A DNA stretch of 64,000 nt. Source: Charina bottae (taxonomy: Eukaryota; Chordata; Lepidosauria; Squamata; Charinaidae). The notes under the pieces are model-generated. The model saw only the letters and a program-made list of their open reading frames with translations. It was not told the origin of the DNA and did not search any database. The position numbers were made by a program, and so were the translations under genes. Of the stretch, positions 52,641 through 63,306 are shown one piece after another. Each line of letters starts with the position of its first letter. The first letter of the stretch is position 1. The DNA lies in NCBI GenBank assembly GCA_023362775.1, contig JALMGJ010000006.1, positions 55,824,501 to 55,888,500 of the forward strand, in the 5' to 3' direction.

Positions 52641-53013
52641 CTAAGCCTCGCCAGCCCCGCCTGGAAAAGAAAGCAGTCCACCTCGTGCTACTTGCCCGTT
52701 GCTGCAAACTCCTGATGGCACGCTCACCCCAGCAGCAATCCGGGGCTGGCCAGTCGGTGACTCGCTTCTCCACCTTGTGGCTTGCAGTGCACCCACCACC
52801 CTTCCTGGGCCTCCTCTTTCTTCGACGCCCAAATCTGCCCTCCGCTGTGCATGCCCTACCCCGCACCTTCCCTTGGCTGCTGCCACCTGCTGGGCCGATC
52901 ACAAGGTACAAGTCGCGAAAAAAATCGCAAAATAATGTTTTGGGGCCGCATTACTAGCTGTTCAGGGCCACATGCAGCCCATGGGCCGCAGGTTGGACAT
53001 CCATGATCTAAAT

Positions 53014-53094
53014 GATGCCAGTAGGGGTGGCCATCCAAAACATAACAACAACATGTTGATGATACCCAATAGTAGTAGTATTACTATTTTTATT
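53014..53094. other. SCAF11 intron 1, unassigned
   Basis: Short unassigned sequence with an AGTAGTAGTA run. Confidence 0.4.
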
Positions 53095-53250
53095 TTGTTG
53101 TGTGTTTACATCTAAGTGCAGCATAAGACCTATTTTTCCTTCGCAACAACAAATCTGTGAAGTAGGTTGGGCTGAGAGAGAGAGACAGACAGACACTGGC
53201 CTAAAATCACCCTTTGAGCTTCCATGGCTGAAGGTGACCTAGAAAGTGGG
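53095..53250 (-). repeat. decayed CORE-type SINE
   Basis: TTCGCAACAACAAATCTGTG, then GGTTGGGCTGAGAGAGAGAG and CACTGGCCTAAAATCACCCT, the - strand core of the SINE family, with a small GACA expansion. Confidence 0.55.
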
Positions 53251-53472
53251 ATTTTCCCACTTTCTAGCATTTTAACAATATACCCCATGACTAAGTATAG
53301 TTAATTCATTATTCATTATGATTTTTTTCTGTTACTTTGGTGAGTTATTGTGGTTCTTACATAATGTACTCTGGATGTTTTCAAAATGGTTTATATCTTG
53401 TGAATATCACAGTATTGCAGCAGGATATAAGTGGAATGAAGTCATTCAATCAGAAATAGATACTAAAAATTA

Positions 53473-53507
53473 CGCACGCACGCGCACACACACACACACA
53501 CACACAC
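53473..53507. repeat. (CA)n microsatellite
   Basis: CGCACGCACGCGCACACA passing into a pure CA run. Confidence 0.92.
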
Positions 53508-53604
53508 CACTCTTGTCAGATTTGGTAACCAACCTTTAATTCCATATTTGTGCAGAACTTCCTGTGTTTCAAGCCTGTGCACTTAACAAACATTTTCTCT
53601 AAAT

Positions 53605-53798
53605 CAGGGGTGGGCAACGTCAGGCCCGTGGGCCGTATAAGGCCCGTGGGGCTCCTGCCTAAGGCCCGCGGGGCTCCCGCCCGCAAACCCCACCCCTTCC
53701 ATGTGATTGCCTCCTGCCCACAAACCCCACCCCCCACCCTGGTCCCCGGTTATAAATATCCAAATGGCCCTTGGCAGGAAAAAGATTCCCCACCCCTG
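53605..53798. mobile_element. non-autonomous hAT element
   Basis: CAGGGGTGGGCAACGTC at the left and GATTCCCCACCCCTG at the right, with flanks CTCTAAAT and CTCTAGAT (7 of 8 match). The interior repeats GGCCCGTGGG and CAAACCCCACCCC. 194 bp, no coding capacity of its own. Confidence 0.85.
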
Positions 53799-53806
53799 CT
53801 CTAGAT

Positions 53807-54079
53807 CAACAAATCAAAACGTATAAGCTTTCTTTCTCACATTCACACATTTCTCAGTGACATGCTGAAGTATCTGGTCTGTAACCATCCCTGCCCACCC
53901 CCTGAGAAAGTCACAAGGCATTTCTCACATTGTTTTCATTGTCACCATGCTGCCCTTTCAATAAGAACTCTACCAAATCTTTCCAGGCTTCCCAAGTTTA
54001 ACAAGTAACCCCCTGTAATTTTTGTATTCACTCTTACTGTCTTTTTCTTCTTATGACAGCACAGTAATGGCATTCTTAG
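53807..54079. other. SCAF11 intron 1, unassigned
   Basis: No gene or repeat recognised. Confidence 0.45.
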
Positions 54080-54198
54080 ACATGAAAGCCAGCTGGGTGA
54101 CTTTGGGCCAGTCATTCTCTCTTATCCCAACCCACCTCACAGGGTGGTGGTTGTGGGGAAAATAGGAGGCAACAGTATTAGGTATGCTCACTGCCTTG

Positions 54199-54270
<72 letters not shown>

Positions 54271-54310
54271 GGGGGGGAGGGAGGGAGAGGTGGGATACAA
54301 TCATAATCAT
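54080..54310 (+). repeat. CORE-type SINE with expanded microsatellite
   Basis: CATGAAAGCCAGCTGGGTGA, CCTCACAGGGTGGTGGTTGT, then the usual CTTGAGTTA tail grown into (GTTA)n at 54200-54239, (TA)n at 54238-54255, (GA)n and a G-rich run to about 54290, ending GGTGGGATAC. 5' part missing. Confidence 0.8.
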
Positions 54311-54982
54311 TCTTCCAATCATCAGGCACAAATGAAGTCTTCATGAATATATAAACAAGTCACAGAGCCAGTCCATAAGCAAACCACTTTCATATTTTAA
54401 CATTTTTCAAGTTACATTGTCTACACCTGGTGCCTTACCTGGTGCCTTTCAACATTTTCACAATATTTATGCACATTCAGGCCATTGCTGACTTCTGGCA
54501 CCAATAGTATCTCTGCAAATTCACAATTTGTCACTCATCGCATTGCTAGTAGCATCCAAAGGTACTTGTGATCATGAAAAAAATACAAATAGAAGAGTGA
54601 GAGAAATGACACAATATCACTTATGCTAAAAAGAAAATTATCAGTATGTTGCTGTCTCTGGATGCTCATGCATAGTCTGCTTAGAGAATTACATATTTAA
54701 GAGAGAATACCTTGGTGGTGTGCTTTGTAAATTTATTTGCACTTTCAATATATAGGAATACTTTATTTAATGTGTGATTTATATATTTGTTAGTGTTAAA
54801 GCACAATATTGCCTTATTTTATATTATAAATACTTGATATTCTGATATAGAAATAATATCTATAACTTATAATACAGTGTTGTATATGATTTGATGTTGG
54901 CTTTAAATAATTTAATATGTGATGTTAGTCTAGTAAACTTCTCATTAGGAAGTATTTAACCTTTGATGGTCCTATTTTGCAG
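54311..54982. other. SCAF11 intron 1, 3' end
   Basis: AT-rich unique sequence leading to the acceptor at 54982. Confidence 0.5.
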
Positions 54983-55002
54983 GTAGTATTTCTTAAGCAG
55001 AA

Positions 55003-55063
55003 ATGAAGAGTAAAAAGCAATCTGTACAAAATGCTGAAGATGAGAAACATGAGGCTGCAAAAG
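55003..55063 (+). CDS. SCAF11: SCAF11 first coding exon (start codon)
   Basis: The ATG at 55003 opens MKSKKQSVQNAEDEKHEAAK and ends one base into a Gly codon at a GTAGCT donor. Human SCAF11 begins MKKK and its first coding segment has the same length (21 residues to the shared Gly), which supports this start. Possible acceptors are TTTTGCAG at 54982 (leaving a 20-nt leader) or AAGCAG at 55000. The lysine-rich start is not conserved in detail, but exon length and phase are. Confidence 0.82.
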
Positions 55064-56409
55064 GTAGCTAACATATTGATTGATTTTCTGAAAGAAATGA
55101 GACTCAGAAACACAAGTACTCTAATATATTTCTAGATCCAACCTGTGCATTATTTTATAGATACTAACATCTTTCTTCTGAGACTTCTGGATTTAGCTAA
55201 TTACTACCTACAAGTCACATCTTATAATTGGCAATAATAGGGGGTGGAGGGACTATCCCAATCAAATTCTAGTTGAGAATTTCCCTGCTTTCCAAAATAT
55301 TACTGTTGTTGCTGTTATCACAGACTAACATTTGAAAATGGCTACCCATGCCATCTATTGTTATCCTGGGATAACAAGTCTTTGAATTTCTTTTATCTCT
55401 GACTCACTTGTAGTCCATGAAGAAATAAAACACTCTGTACATGTGTCATTAGAAAATGATTCAGTGAAAATATCTTGGGCATGTAGATTTGTTGCTTATT
55501 CTAGATGCACACTAGATACTAACCAAAATAATTGGATGTTCCTTAAATTTCCTGGAATTTCTCCTTCATGTAGAGGTGTACTGTTATCTCAGAAAATCAA
55601 GTTCTGACCAATTGAACACAGTGAAATTTCAAATGAAGAGTGTATATTAGTCTCTTTGTATACATAGTCATAGAGATTCAGATGTACACATGCATGCACC
55701 CGTAGATTATATTACTTTTTAATTGTTAAACTGTTTGTTGGTCTGATTTGCCTGGTTTTTAATAGAACTCAGAAAATTTATAAAATATCAAATGTACCCA
55801 AATTATTACTAAATCATGATGAACAAGTCTGTTTTGTTTAATAATAATGTTATTGCAATAATTATGATTTACCTGCTGGCAAATATAAAATACAAATGCA
55901 TCTATATTAGATGCATGCAAAACAAACTGAGAAATTGAATATGTTTAATTCTGTTTTGATATCATCCTTTGAAATTATCTGGTGGAATTCATTGAAATGC
56001 ATTTTTTTTAATCACAATAGCTTTTAAAAAGGATTCATAAACTTTATTTTGGATATGTTTCCTGTTGGTCACTGCAAACAATAGGTCAGTATAGGTTTCA
56101 CTTGACTGACAGGTGATAAATCTAAGAAATTATTATATATATACAGTCCATATAATGAATTTCAGATTAGCTGTTGTTCAAAATAACATATATGATTTAG
56201 TTTGAATTTTTTTATTTTCCTTGTTTTGTATTTAAATTCTTAATGACCATGAGAGGATTGCACAATATGCTGAAGATACTGAACTAGATCTCTTTCAATC
56301 TTGATTTGTTTTGCAAAGAATTCAGTATTCTATTTTTCAATTTACTGTTTAGAATATAGCTATACATCAGTTATTTCAGTCTATTTATAATTTCTGCATT
56401 TCATAACAG
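55064..56409. other. SCAF11 intron
   Basis: AT-rich. No repeat or coding segment recognised. Confidence 0.55.
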
Positions 56410-56570
56410 GTGAAGAGAACGAAGAAAACTGTCCTTGTTCTTCTAACTTTTTATCTGATGAAGATGATCGCTGCCCAATCTGTCTAAACTGTTTGGCAGA
56501 GCAGGAAGTTGGCTTTCCTGAAAATTGCAGCCACATCTTCTGCATGACCTGTATTCTTAAATGGGCTGAA
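56410..56570 (+). CDS. SCAF11: SCAF11 coding exon with RING finger
   Basis: Acceptor ATAACAG and donor GTAAGTC. The exon reads GEENEENCPCSS, then an acidic stretch, then DRCPICLNCLAEQEVGFPEN and CSHIFCMTCILKWAE. This is the N-terminal RING of SCAF11: CPIC, then Cys-x-His-x2-Cys-x2-Cys spacing. SCAF11 is a nuclear SR-related protein linked to pre-mRNA splicing and the RNA polymerase II tail. CPICLNCL, EVGFPE and FCMTCILKWAE match the human protein closely, while the acidic linker differs. Confidence 0.94.
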
Positions 56571-57481
56571 GTAAGTCTTAAGAGCTGCAATCAAATTTGC
56601 AAAATAGTTTATTTAACTTTTAAAATCTCTCTTAATAAGTAGTATTATATGTTATTTTTGTTTTGTTTGGCATCCAAACAACAACTCCATTACTCATGCA
56701 TATACCAGCTTTGAGCTTGTATTTCTTAAACATTTAAGTTTTCATGTATCATGAAAAGCTGCTTATGGAATACAAGGATTTCAAAAGCAATATGGATCAA
56801 GTCCAGTTTTTTAAAACAGCTTTACTATCATACCCGGCATTCTTAAAGTAACTTTTTAAGGAATAGCCCAAATGTAAATCTTGCAAATTTTACCAAAGCG
56901 GTGGTATCACAACATTAAATACAGCTTAGAAAGGGCCTTCATTTCTTAAAACAAGCCTTGTAAATGGTGGTATCACTTGTCTTCCTCCATTCTGAAAGAG
57001 TTATAGTAACTCTTTTTCTGATTCCTTGTTGCTTTTGATTTCCATGGAAGCTGGATCATTGCATATGTCCTTGCAATTTTAAAATGTCAATCAATTTTGC
57101 TATTACAGTGGCATCTCACTTTTTTTGGCTGTGCAGCAAGGCTTATGCCCTTAAATATGAGCACACAACATTTTCTAGATTAAGGCCACAGTTGGTCTTT
57201 GAGTCATGTATCTTGGGGCAAGATAAAAACAAAATTTATTTCACCTACATGCCAGTTAATTAAAATTAAATATATGATCAATCTTTAGTCATGCATTTAA
57301 TAGTTTCCCCCCTTATGTTGCATTAAAAAGTATAATTTGGGGTCTGCACATGACCACAGTTCTTCTGATTGTACACTCTTTCTGTAAACAATTCCAAATA
57401 ATTTTGTAAATAAGCCAAATAATTGTATTGTCCTGGAGCAGGGATCTAACATCGCTCAACATTGGCTGTGTTGCTTGGGAC
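56571..57481. other. SCAF11 intron, unique part
   Basis: No repeat or coding segment recognised. Confidence 0.5.
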
Positions 57482-57860
57482 TATAGATGGTCCTTGTTTA
57501 ACAACTACTCGTTCAGCGACTGTTCAAACTTATGATGGTGCTGAATGAGTGGTAGTTATGACTGGTCCTCGTGCTTATGTCAGTTGCAGTGCCCCCGCAG
57601 TCACCCGATCACCATTTGCGACCTCCTTTGCCGGCTTCCTACAAGCAAAATCAATGGGGAAGCCAGCAGGAGGTCGCAAATGGCAACCATGTGACATCCT
57701 CGCTTAACGACCCACAGTGGTTTACTTAACAACGGCAACCGGAAGTCCTGGAATTTCCGTTGCTAAGCGGCAGGACACGTGACATCACACTTTACAACTG
57801 CGTCACTTAGCGACAGAAATTCTGGTCCCAATTGCTGTCATTAACCGAGGATTGCCTGTA
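57482..57860. mobile_element. TA-flanked MITE (Tc1/mariner-like), copy 1
   Basis: Begins TATAGATGGTCCTTGTTTAA and ends GAGGATTGCCTGTA, imperfect inverted ends with TA at each border. The interior contains GACCCACAGTGG, TTAAGCGA-type and TCACGTG-like repeats (GTTGCTAAGCGG) and a central inverted GCGACCTCCTTTGC / GGAGGTCGCAAATGG pair. Same family as 62136-62733. Confidence 0.75.
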
Positions 57861-57975
57861 CTAAGAATTGTGGTTTAGAGAATTTAAATAGGCTTAACCT
57901 CTTAAGAACATCAAGTAATTATATAGTCATATACTCACTTAGAATAAGCCCAGTTTGATTCAGTAGGACTTAATT

Positions 57976-58223
57976 TTTTTATTAAAGATGTTTTTAACAA
58001 GATAAAAACAATACAAATTTTAGAGACGAAATAAAGAAAATAAAGAAAAATAGTGAATAGATTAAAAAAATAAGAAAGATAATAAGCAAAAAATAGGGAA
58101 AGAAAAGAAAAGGTTATAAAGAAGTGGCTTCCAATCTTCTTAATAGCGGGTTATAAATGCATTTATATTGTACCCTCTCTCTCCAAGATTACATCATAAT
58201 TTCCTTCTTTCCATAGTCTACCC
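57976..58223 (-). mobile_element. L1-type LINE 3' end, 5' truncated
   Basis: Flanked by the 16-bp duplication TCAGTAGGACTTAATT (57960-57975 and 58224-58239). It starts TTTTTTTATTAAAGATG (poly(A) on the - strand) and contains AAAGAAGTGGCTTCCAATCT, the counterpart of AAAGAGGTGACTTCCGACTT in the 28440-32367 element. Confidence 0.85.
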
Positions 58224-58401
58224 TCAGTAGGACTTAATTCTGAATAAATATGCATAGTATTGTACACAATAATTCAATTTCTTGTCTGGGCAGCTTGCTT
58301 TTGTACTTTTTATTCATTTATTTAAAATATTTATATGGCTGCTTATCTGGTCCTATGAATACTTATGGTTCTTAATACTTATTGAAAACATGTACTACAT
58401 T

Positions 58402-58589
58402 GTCTGTAGCTTGAATCATGTCAACTGGATTTCTATTTTCTCAGTGGAAACGTTTCGCTCCTTATCCAAGGAGCTTCTTCAGTCCTTCCTTGGATAAGGA
58501 GCGAAACGTTTCCACTGAGAAAATAGAAATCCAGTTGACATGATTCAAGCTACAGACAATTCCACCTGGATGACTGAGAACCTTCATAG
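58402..58589. mobile_element. palindromic Penelope-derived insertion, copy 2
   Basis: 188 bp flanked by the 14-bp direct repeat ACATGTACTACATT (58388-58401 and 58590-58603). It has the same arm sequences as 19185-19380 but the opposite orientation, with the extra outer part (ACCTGGATGACTGAGAACCT) now at the right. The arms are near-identical between copies. The centre (GGAGCTTCTTCAGTCCTTCC) differs. Confidence 0.8.
58446..58485 (-). ncRNA. hammerhead-ribozyme-like motif
   Basis: Read on the - strand: GGA (58485-58483), CTGAAGA (58482-58476), one extra A, stem GCTCCT (58474-58469) with loop TGGATA and partner AGGAGC (58462-58457), GAAAC (58456-58452), GTT (58451-58449), TCC (58448-58446). This fits helix I (GGA/TCC), the CUGANGA and GAAA core boxes, a perfect 6-bp helix II and a GUH cleavage triplet. 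Helix III would be only the self-complementary ACGU, so a dimer would be needed. The extra A before helix II is non-canonical. Antisense to SCAF11. Confidence 0.5.
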
Positions 58590-58826
58590 ACATGTACTAC
58601 ATTAAACTCATTCCTTTCTTGTGCTGTTCAGGACTAAACAAATATTCGCTCTTCTTTGTAGTTGGAGATTAAATTCCAGAGTTTCTATAATTATCTTAAA
58701 TGCTCTTTCAAACAGAAATATAGAAGATATCTATCTGACATCTAGCTTATATGGAGGATTGATGTTACAGAAAAATATTCAGCCATGTGACACACATCTC
58801 CTTTATTGCCATTAAACAGCCTAGAT

Positions 58827-58944
58827 CACTGTTTCTCAACCTCAACAACTTTAAGTTGTGTGGACTTCAACTCCCAGAATCCCCCAGCCAGCCATGGGAG
58901 TTGGAGTTCACACATCTTAAAACAGCTGATGTTGAGAAACACTG
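58827..58944. mobile_element. complete CAGTG-ended hAT MITE
   Basis: CACTGTTTCTCAACCTC at the left and GTTGAGAAACACTG at the right, with a perfect 8-bp target duplication GCCTAGAT (58819-58826 and 58945-58952). The interior is itself palindromic (GGACTTCAACTCCCAGAAT / GGGAGTTGGAGTTCAC). Confidence 0.88.
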
Positions 58945-58952
58945 GCCTAGAT

Positions 58953-59397
58953 ACAGGTTTATCATTGTCCCGTTAAAAATTACATTGGATCATAATGTTT
59001 TTTGTAATACTTTTGAATTTGCAAATTAAACAAGATACCAGAGCAATACTATCATTTGTACAGAACAAATAATAATATTTACTTCTTGGAAAAAAAACAT
59101 GAAGCTTCAGTCTAAGCATTCTGTAACAACAGCAGCAAAACCGCTTTAGCTGCAATCTGCATAATTCATCCAGAAAACATCAAGAGTTTTTTTCCTTCTG
59201 ATACTATTGTAAAAACATTACTCTTGAGAAGTAAGTCTTTTTTAATTAACTATTTTTTTCAGTCCCACTAGGAAGACCAGACCAGAAAATCAATTCCTCG
59301 GGAAGAGTAAACTATATTTTATTGAGATAGGCTAAAATAACAGAATCTTGCAAGCCTGGTTGTGTTTTACCCCCCCCCTCCTCCTCATACCTCAGTG
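58953..59397. other. SCAF11 intron, unassigned
   Basis: AT-rich. No gene or repeat recognised. Confidence 0.45.
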
Positions 59398-59605
59398 CAT
59401 AGCTTTCCAAAATGTGTGTCGCGGCACACTACTGTGTCACCTGCGGTGTCCTGGTCTGTCGCTGCGCTGATTGGCGGGGGTGCCGCTTCTTTCGGTTCCC
59501 CCATCAGCGCTTCTGGGTTTTTTGCGCGACAGACCAGGACACCACAGGCCGCACTGCCACCGCCGTTGGTGTGTGTTGCCAATGTGAAAAGTTTGAAAAG
59601 CTCTG
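59398..59605. mobile_element. GC-rich non-autonomous hAT element, copy 3
   Basis: CATAGCTTTCCAAAATGTGT at the left, GTTTGAAAAGCTCTG at the right; flanks CCTCAGTG and CCCCAGTG (7 of 8). The interior has an inverted pair GTGTCCTGGTCTGTCGC / GCGACAGACCAGGACACC. Confidence 0.85.
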
Positions 59606-59990
59606 CCCCAGTGAATCAGAGAGGAGCCTACCTGAGTCACTTCCAAATATTCTCTTGCTCCCCAGGACTTAAATAATGTTTCAGTCCTCTTTGCTTATGT
59701 AACGGTTCTTGCATATTTCTGTCAAGGTCATCTCCCTTACTCTCTGCAATTAATTGCAGCCGAATTGATGCTACAGTATATGGTAGAAATGAGATCCCAT
59801 AGTCAGTCTGGAGTTGGGTGCCACCACAATCAAATAAATAAATTGTGTATGTGTGTTTGTGCATGTAAGGGTTCTCTTTTTTTTTTTTTTTTTGTTAATT
59901 AGAAAATCAACAGAAAAAGCAAAAACAAAAAAAAGGAAAGGAATACTTGCACATACATTAAAAACATACATAATATTGTAATCCCTAACT
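59606..59990. other. SCAF11 intron with poly(T)
   Basis: Unassigned. Contains a T run at 59875-59894 and an A-rich stretch after it. Confidence 0.45.
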
Positions 59991-60220
59991 CATAGCTTTC
60001 CAAACTGTGTCATGACACTTTAGTGTGTCGCAACACACAGCTTAGTGTGTCACGCAGCGGGGGCGTGCGCGCGGTGGTGTGCATGGCGGGGGGGCGCCAT
60101 CAGCGCTTCCACATTTTAGCGAGGCCGCTGCTGCTGCCACACCCCCGCACCGCCGCCGTGCACGCCGCTGCCACTGCCGCCGTTGGTGTGTCGTCAACAG
60201 CGGCAGTTTGGAAAGCACTG
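59991..60220. mobile_element. GC-rich non-autonomous hAT element, copy 4
   Basis: CATAGCTTTCCAAACTGTGT at the left, GTTTGGAAAGCACTG at the right; flanks CCCTAACT and CCCTACCT (7 of 8). The interior has GCGGGGGCGTGCGCGCGGTG and CGCCGCCGTGCACGCCGCTG tracts. Only about 385 bp from copy 3. Confidence 0.87.
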
Positions 60221-60228
60221 CCCTACCT

Positions 60229-61113
60229 CATCTATGTTGTTATTTATCTTTGTGGGGAGTTAATATTGTTATTTGTTGCATAATCTTTTCAGTAAGGTAA
60301 AGGTTGAAATAAAAATTCAAAGAATGAAATTTGATGTACTGATTAAAAAAATACACAACCATAAAATATAAAGGACTTTATAGGAAAATTTTTCCCCTTT
60401 TTTCTCTTTTTCCCCTGACCACTGACTGCTGCTTATATATTTTTATACTATGCTTGAAACATCTACAATTATTGCTCATTTCTACTTAAGTCATTTTAAT
60501 TATTTTTTAAACAGTTTCTTCAAAAACCATATTCTAAGCCACTTAGCTTGTCTTGCCATGTAATATATTTTATATAAGGGAGCCATTCCTGCTTGAATTA
60601 AATAAATAAATTCTATTGCCCTTACCTAGAGATAAGTGTGTTAACATGTATGTAGTAATTGCTTCTGTATGTTATCTCCATTCTGCTTCAATCAGGGCTG
60701 GGCAATTAACAAGCATATTAATTTGTCTGTTTCAGGTAGTGTCAACACATTAAAACATTTGGTTAATTACTTATCCCCTTTGGAGAAATTTCTTGATTTT
60801 AAATTTAAATAAAATTTGCATATTAATATCCCACTTTGGGTAGGCTTGAGGTAAAGAGATTTACAGTGGCTACAGTTTCAGATTGTGCTAATTAATGAGG
60901 TAGTGAAGTTATAAGCCTTTTTTTTAACTTAACCAACTTTCCATATTTGGTAGACGTATTGTATCTGTATGTATGAGAAAAATCATCTAACAAAACAGCT
61001 CCATTCTTGCTAGAAGGAAAAGCTATTCAGACTTCCAAAATAGCCTTGAAATGAAACTTATACTGTTGACTTCCAGCCCTCCAAATTAAATTTTGTAATT
61101 GCTAAACATTCAA
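60229..61113. other. SCAF11 intron, unassigned
   Basis: AT-rich. No repeat or exon recognised. Confidence 0.5.
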
Positions 61114-61447
61114 AGGTAAAGGTTCCCCCCGCACATTTGTGCAGTTGTGTCCGACTCTAGGGGCCGGTGCTCATCTCCGTTTCTTAGCCGAAGAGCCAGC
61201 GTTGTCCGAAGACGCTTCCACGGTCATGTGGCCGGCATGATGCACGCGGAACGCTGTTACCATCCCACCGAAGTGGTACCTATTCATCTACTTGCATTTG
61301 CATGCTTTCGAATTGCTAGGTTGGCAAGAGCTGGGGCTAGTGCTGGAGCTCACTCTGTCACCCAGGGCTAGGGATTCAAACCTCCGAACTTGCGATCTTC
61401 CGATCGACAAGCCTGGCGTCTTACCCGCTGAGCCACCATGCCCCTTA
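61114..61447 (-). repeat. full-length Sauria-type SINE
   Basis: On the + strand AGGTAAAGGTTCCCCCCGCA to ACCCGCTGAGCCACCATGCC, with target duplication TAAACATTCAA (61103-61113 and 61448-61458). It lies 354 bp upstream of a SCAF11 exon, antisense to the gene. Confidence 0.93.
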
Positions 61448-61458
61448 TAAACATTCAA

Positions 61459-61801
61459 GGGGGATATCTAATAGTGTTATTCTGCTCATGGAATGATTCT
61501 TAATTCTTCACATTCCCTGGTAAATCAATTCAAGGGCTATCCGGAGCATATCTGAAGCATTTGTGGGGTGTTTGTGTGAAGAAAACAGTCACATTGCACA
61601 AGCAGAAGTCAATCATGTAAGGTTGCATGTTAATATACGTAAATGATAATACTAAGAGCTCTAAGTGGATTCCAGGGTAATACGATGCAGGTTTGTTTTA
61701 TATTCCTCATGGAATATAACAGAAACTTGTATTTATAATTTAAAAAAAAACTATTTCAAATATTAATTTTGAAATTCTGAAAACTAATTTAAATCTTTCA
61801 G
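61459..61801. other. SCAF11 intron, unique part
   Basis: No repeat recognised. Leads to the TTTCAG acceptor at 61801. Confidence 0.5.
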
Positions 61802-61879
61802 ACAAGGGCTTCTTGTCCAGTGGACCGCAAACAGTTCAAAGCTGTATATAAACTAAATACTTCAGAAGATTCTGTAAAG
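61802..61879 (+). CDS. SCAF11: SCAF11 coding exon completing the RING
   Basis: Phase 0 on both sides, 26 codons. After TTTCAG it reads TRASCPVDRKQFKAVYKLNT and SEDSVK, with a GTACGT donor. SCPVDRK supplies the last ligand pair of the RING. As in the human protein the final position is Asp rather than Cys (CPxDR), so the altered ligand is a family feature and not damage here. Confidence 0.93.
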
Positions 61880-62135
61880 GTACGTTCCAAGATTTATGGA
61901 CATTATTTCACAAAATTAGTTTTTCTAATGTTCATTTTCAGTAACAAAAACAGATGTAGAAGCTGCAATTTTAATTCACACAAAGCCTCATCTGTTTTTT
62001 CCTCTTCTGCTTTGAAACTCAGTATCATGTCAGAAGTTTTGCTTTGCTTTTTTTCTGTGATTGACAGTATATTCTTACCTTGACTCAAAGTTCATTTAGA
62101 AAATAATACAATGAATATGTTGTAGTATTTGTATG

Positions 62136-62733
62136 TACAGATAGTCCTCGACTAGGACCAGAAAGTTCATTGTTAAGCAGCACGGTCATTAAGCAAGGCA
62201 TCATGTGACCACACCTGATTTTACAATATTTTTGTGGCGGTCGTTAAGTGAATCACTGCAGTCGTTAAGTGAATTATGCAATTCCCCATTGATTTTGCTT
62301 GTCATAAACGAGCTGGGAAGTTCATTGTTAAGCAGCACGGTCATTAAGCAAGGCATCATGTGACCACACCTGATTTTACAATATTTTTTGTGGTGGTCGT
62401 TAAGTGAATCATGCAATTCCCCATTGATTTTGTTTGTCATAAACGAGCTGGGAAGGTCACAAATGGTGAGCACGTGACCCCAGGACACTGCAACTGTCGT
62501 AAATACATGCTGGTCGCTGGGCACCTAAATTTTGATCACATGATGGGGATGCTGTGATGGTCAGGACAGTCGTAAGTCATTTTTCCCAGTGCCGTCGTAA
62601 CTTTGAACAGTCCCTAAATGAATGGTTGTTAAGCGAGTACTACCTGTTATATGAACATGAAGGAAGAGTGAATGGAGGAAGGCGCAAATCATTCATCGCT
62701 AAACAAATGGTCGTAAGTTGAGGACTACCTGTA
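62136..62733. mobile_element. TA-flanked MITE, copy 2, with internal duplication
   Basis: Begins TACAGATAGTCCTCGACT and ends GTTGAGGACTACCTGTA, good inverted ends with TA borders. A block starting AAGTTCATTGTTAAGCAGC occurs at 62163 and 62318 (155-bp period). A second, internal end-like motif (AAGCGAGTACTACCTGTTA) lies at about 62630-62648, so the right end seems duplicated. The 107-codon - strand ORF inside is an artefact of the duplication. Confidence 0.85.
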
Positions 62734-62850
62734 ATGTTTTAAACAAGAATATTCTTATAGGTTCAGTAACAATTTATTTCTGAAGAATAAACATTAGAAC
62801 AAATTATTTGGAAAACAACTATACTAATTGAAATGTTAACTTCTTTGCAG

Positions 62851-62942
62851 GTTCAGATAAAGCAACAGATAAGCAAAAAAGATGATCTACTCAGCTGTAA
62901 TAAGGACAAAAATTGCCCTATGACTATGAAAAACTGCAAAAG
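62851..62942 (+). CDS. SCAF11: SCAF11 coding exon after the RING
   Basis: Acceptor TTCTTTGCAG, then VQIKQQISKKDDLLSCNKDK and a Cys/Lys-rich end (NCPMTMKNCK), finishing in phase 2 at GTTAGC. Human SCAF11 continues from its RING with a VQVKKQ-type segment and then a Lys/Cys-rich stretch, so position and composition agree. Residue identity is low past the first ten residues. Confidence 0.85.
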
Positions 62943-63306
62943 GTTAGCAATACCTGATGTAAACTGTCTTTACAATGTATAAAAACCTTGTTTTCACATT
63001 TGAAATACTTTGATTTTAGTAAGTTTTTGCATATGAAGGTGAAATGCCTTTGCCAATTTGCAGTATTAAACTATTCCTAATGGTATGTACCACAGAAGTC
63101 TTCATATTGCTCAGAAGAGACAAATTTGATTCATTTGCTTGTTTTTTAATGGAGTGGGTCACTGCATATTCTTTTATTGACTAGATTATTCTGAATTATA
63201 GTTTTGTTAGGATATCTTCAGATCTTTTTCTAAAGCAGTTCAGATACATTATTAGCAAACATAAAATTAACTGTAATCATAAGTAATTTTTGGTATGTTT
63301 TTTCAG
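62943..63306. other. SCAF11 intron
   Basis: Short AT-rich intron with no repeat. Confidence 0.6.

Larger units (their letters stand above)
51221..53005 (-). mobile_element. hAT (Charlie-type) transposon, decayed autonomous
   Basis: Ends CAGGGGTGTCCAACC and (right, read inward) CATGGATGTCCAACC, with a perfect 8-bp target duplication ATCTAAAT (51213-51220 and 53006-53013). It contains a transposase remnant on the - strand and a GC-rich minisatellite. Sub-terminal motifs TGGGCCACATTGAGTGAAGA at the left and AGGGCCACATGCAGCCCATG at the right are typical of this group. Confidence 0.9.

Noticed and set aside
52283..52911. ORFs over the GC-rich tandem repeat
   Set aside because: Frames follow the 214-bp repeat units and mirror both strands. 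No coding constraint visible.
62201..62524. 107-codon - strand ORF with internal repeats
   Set aside because: The repeated protein segments come from the 155-bp tandem duplication within a MITE.
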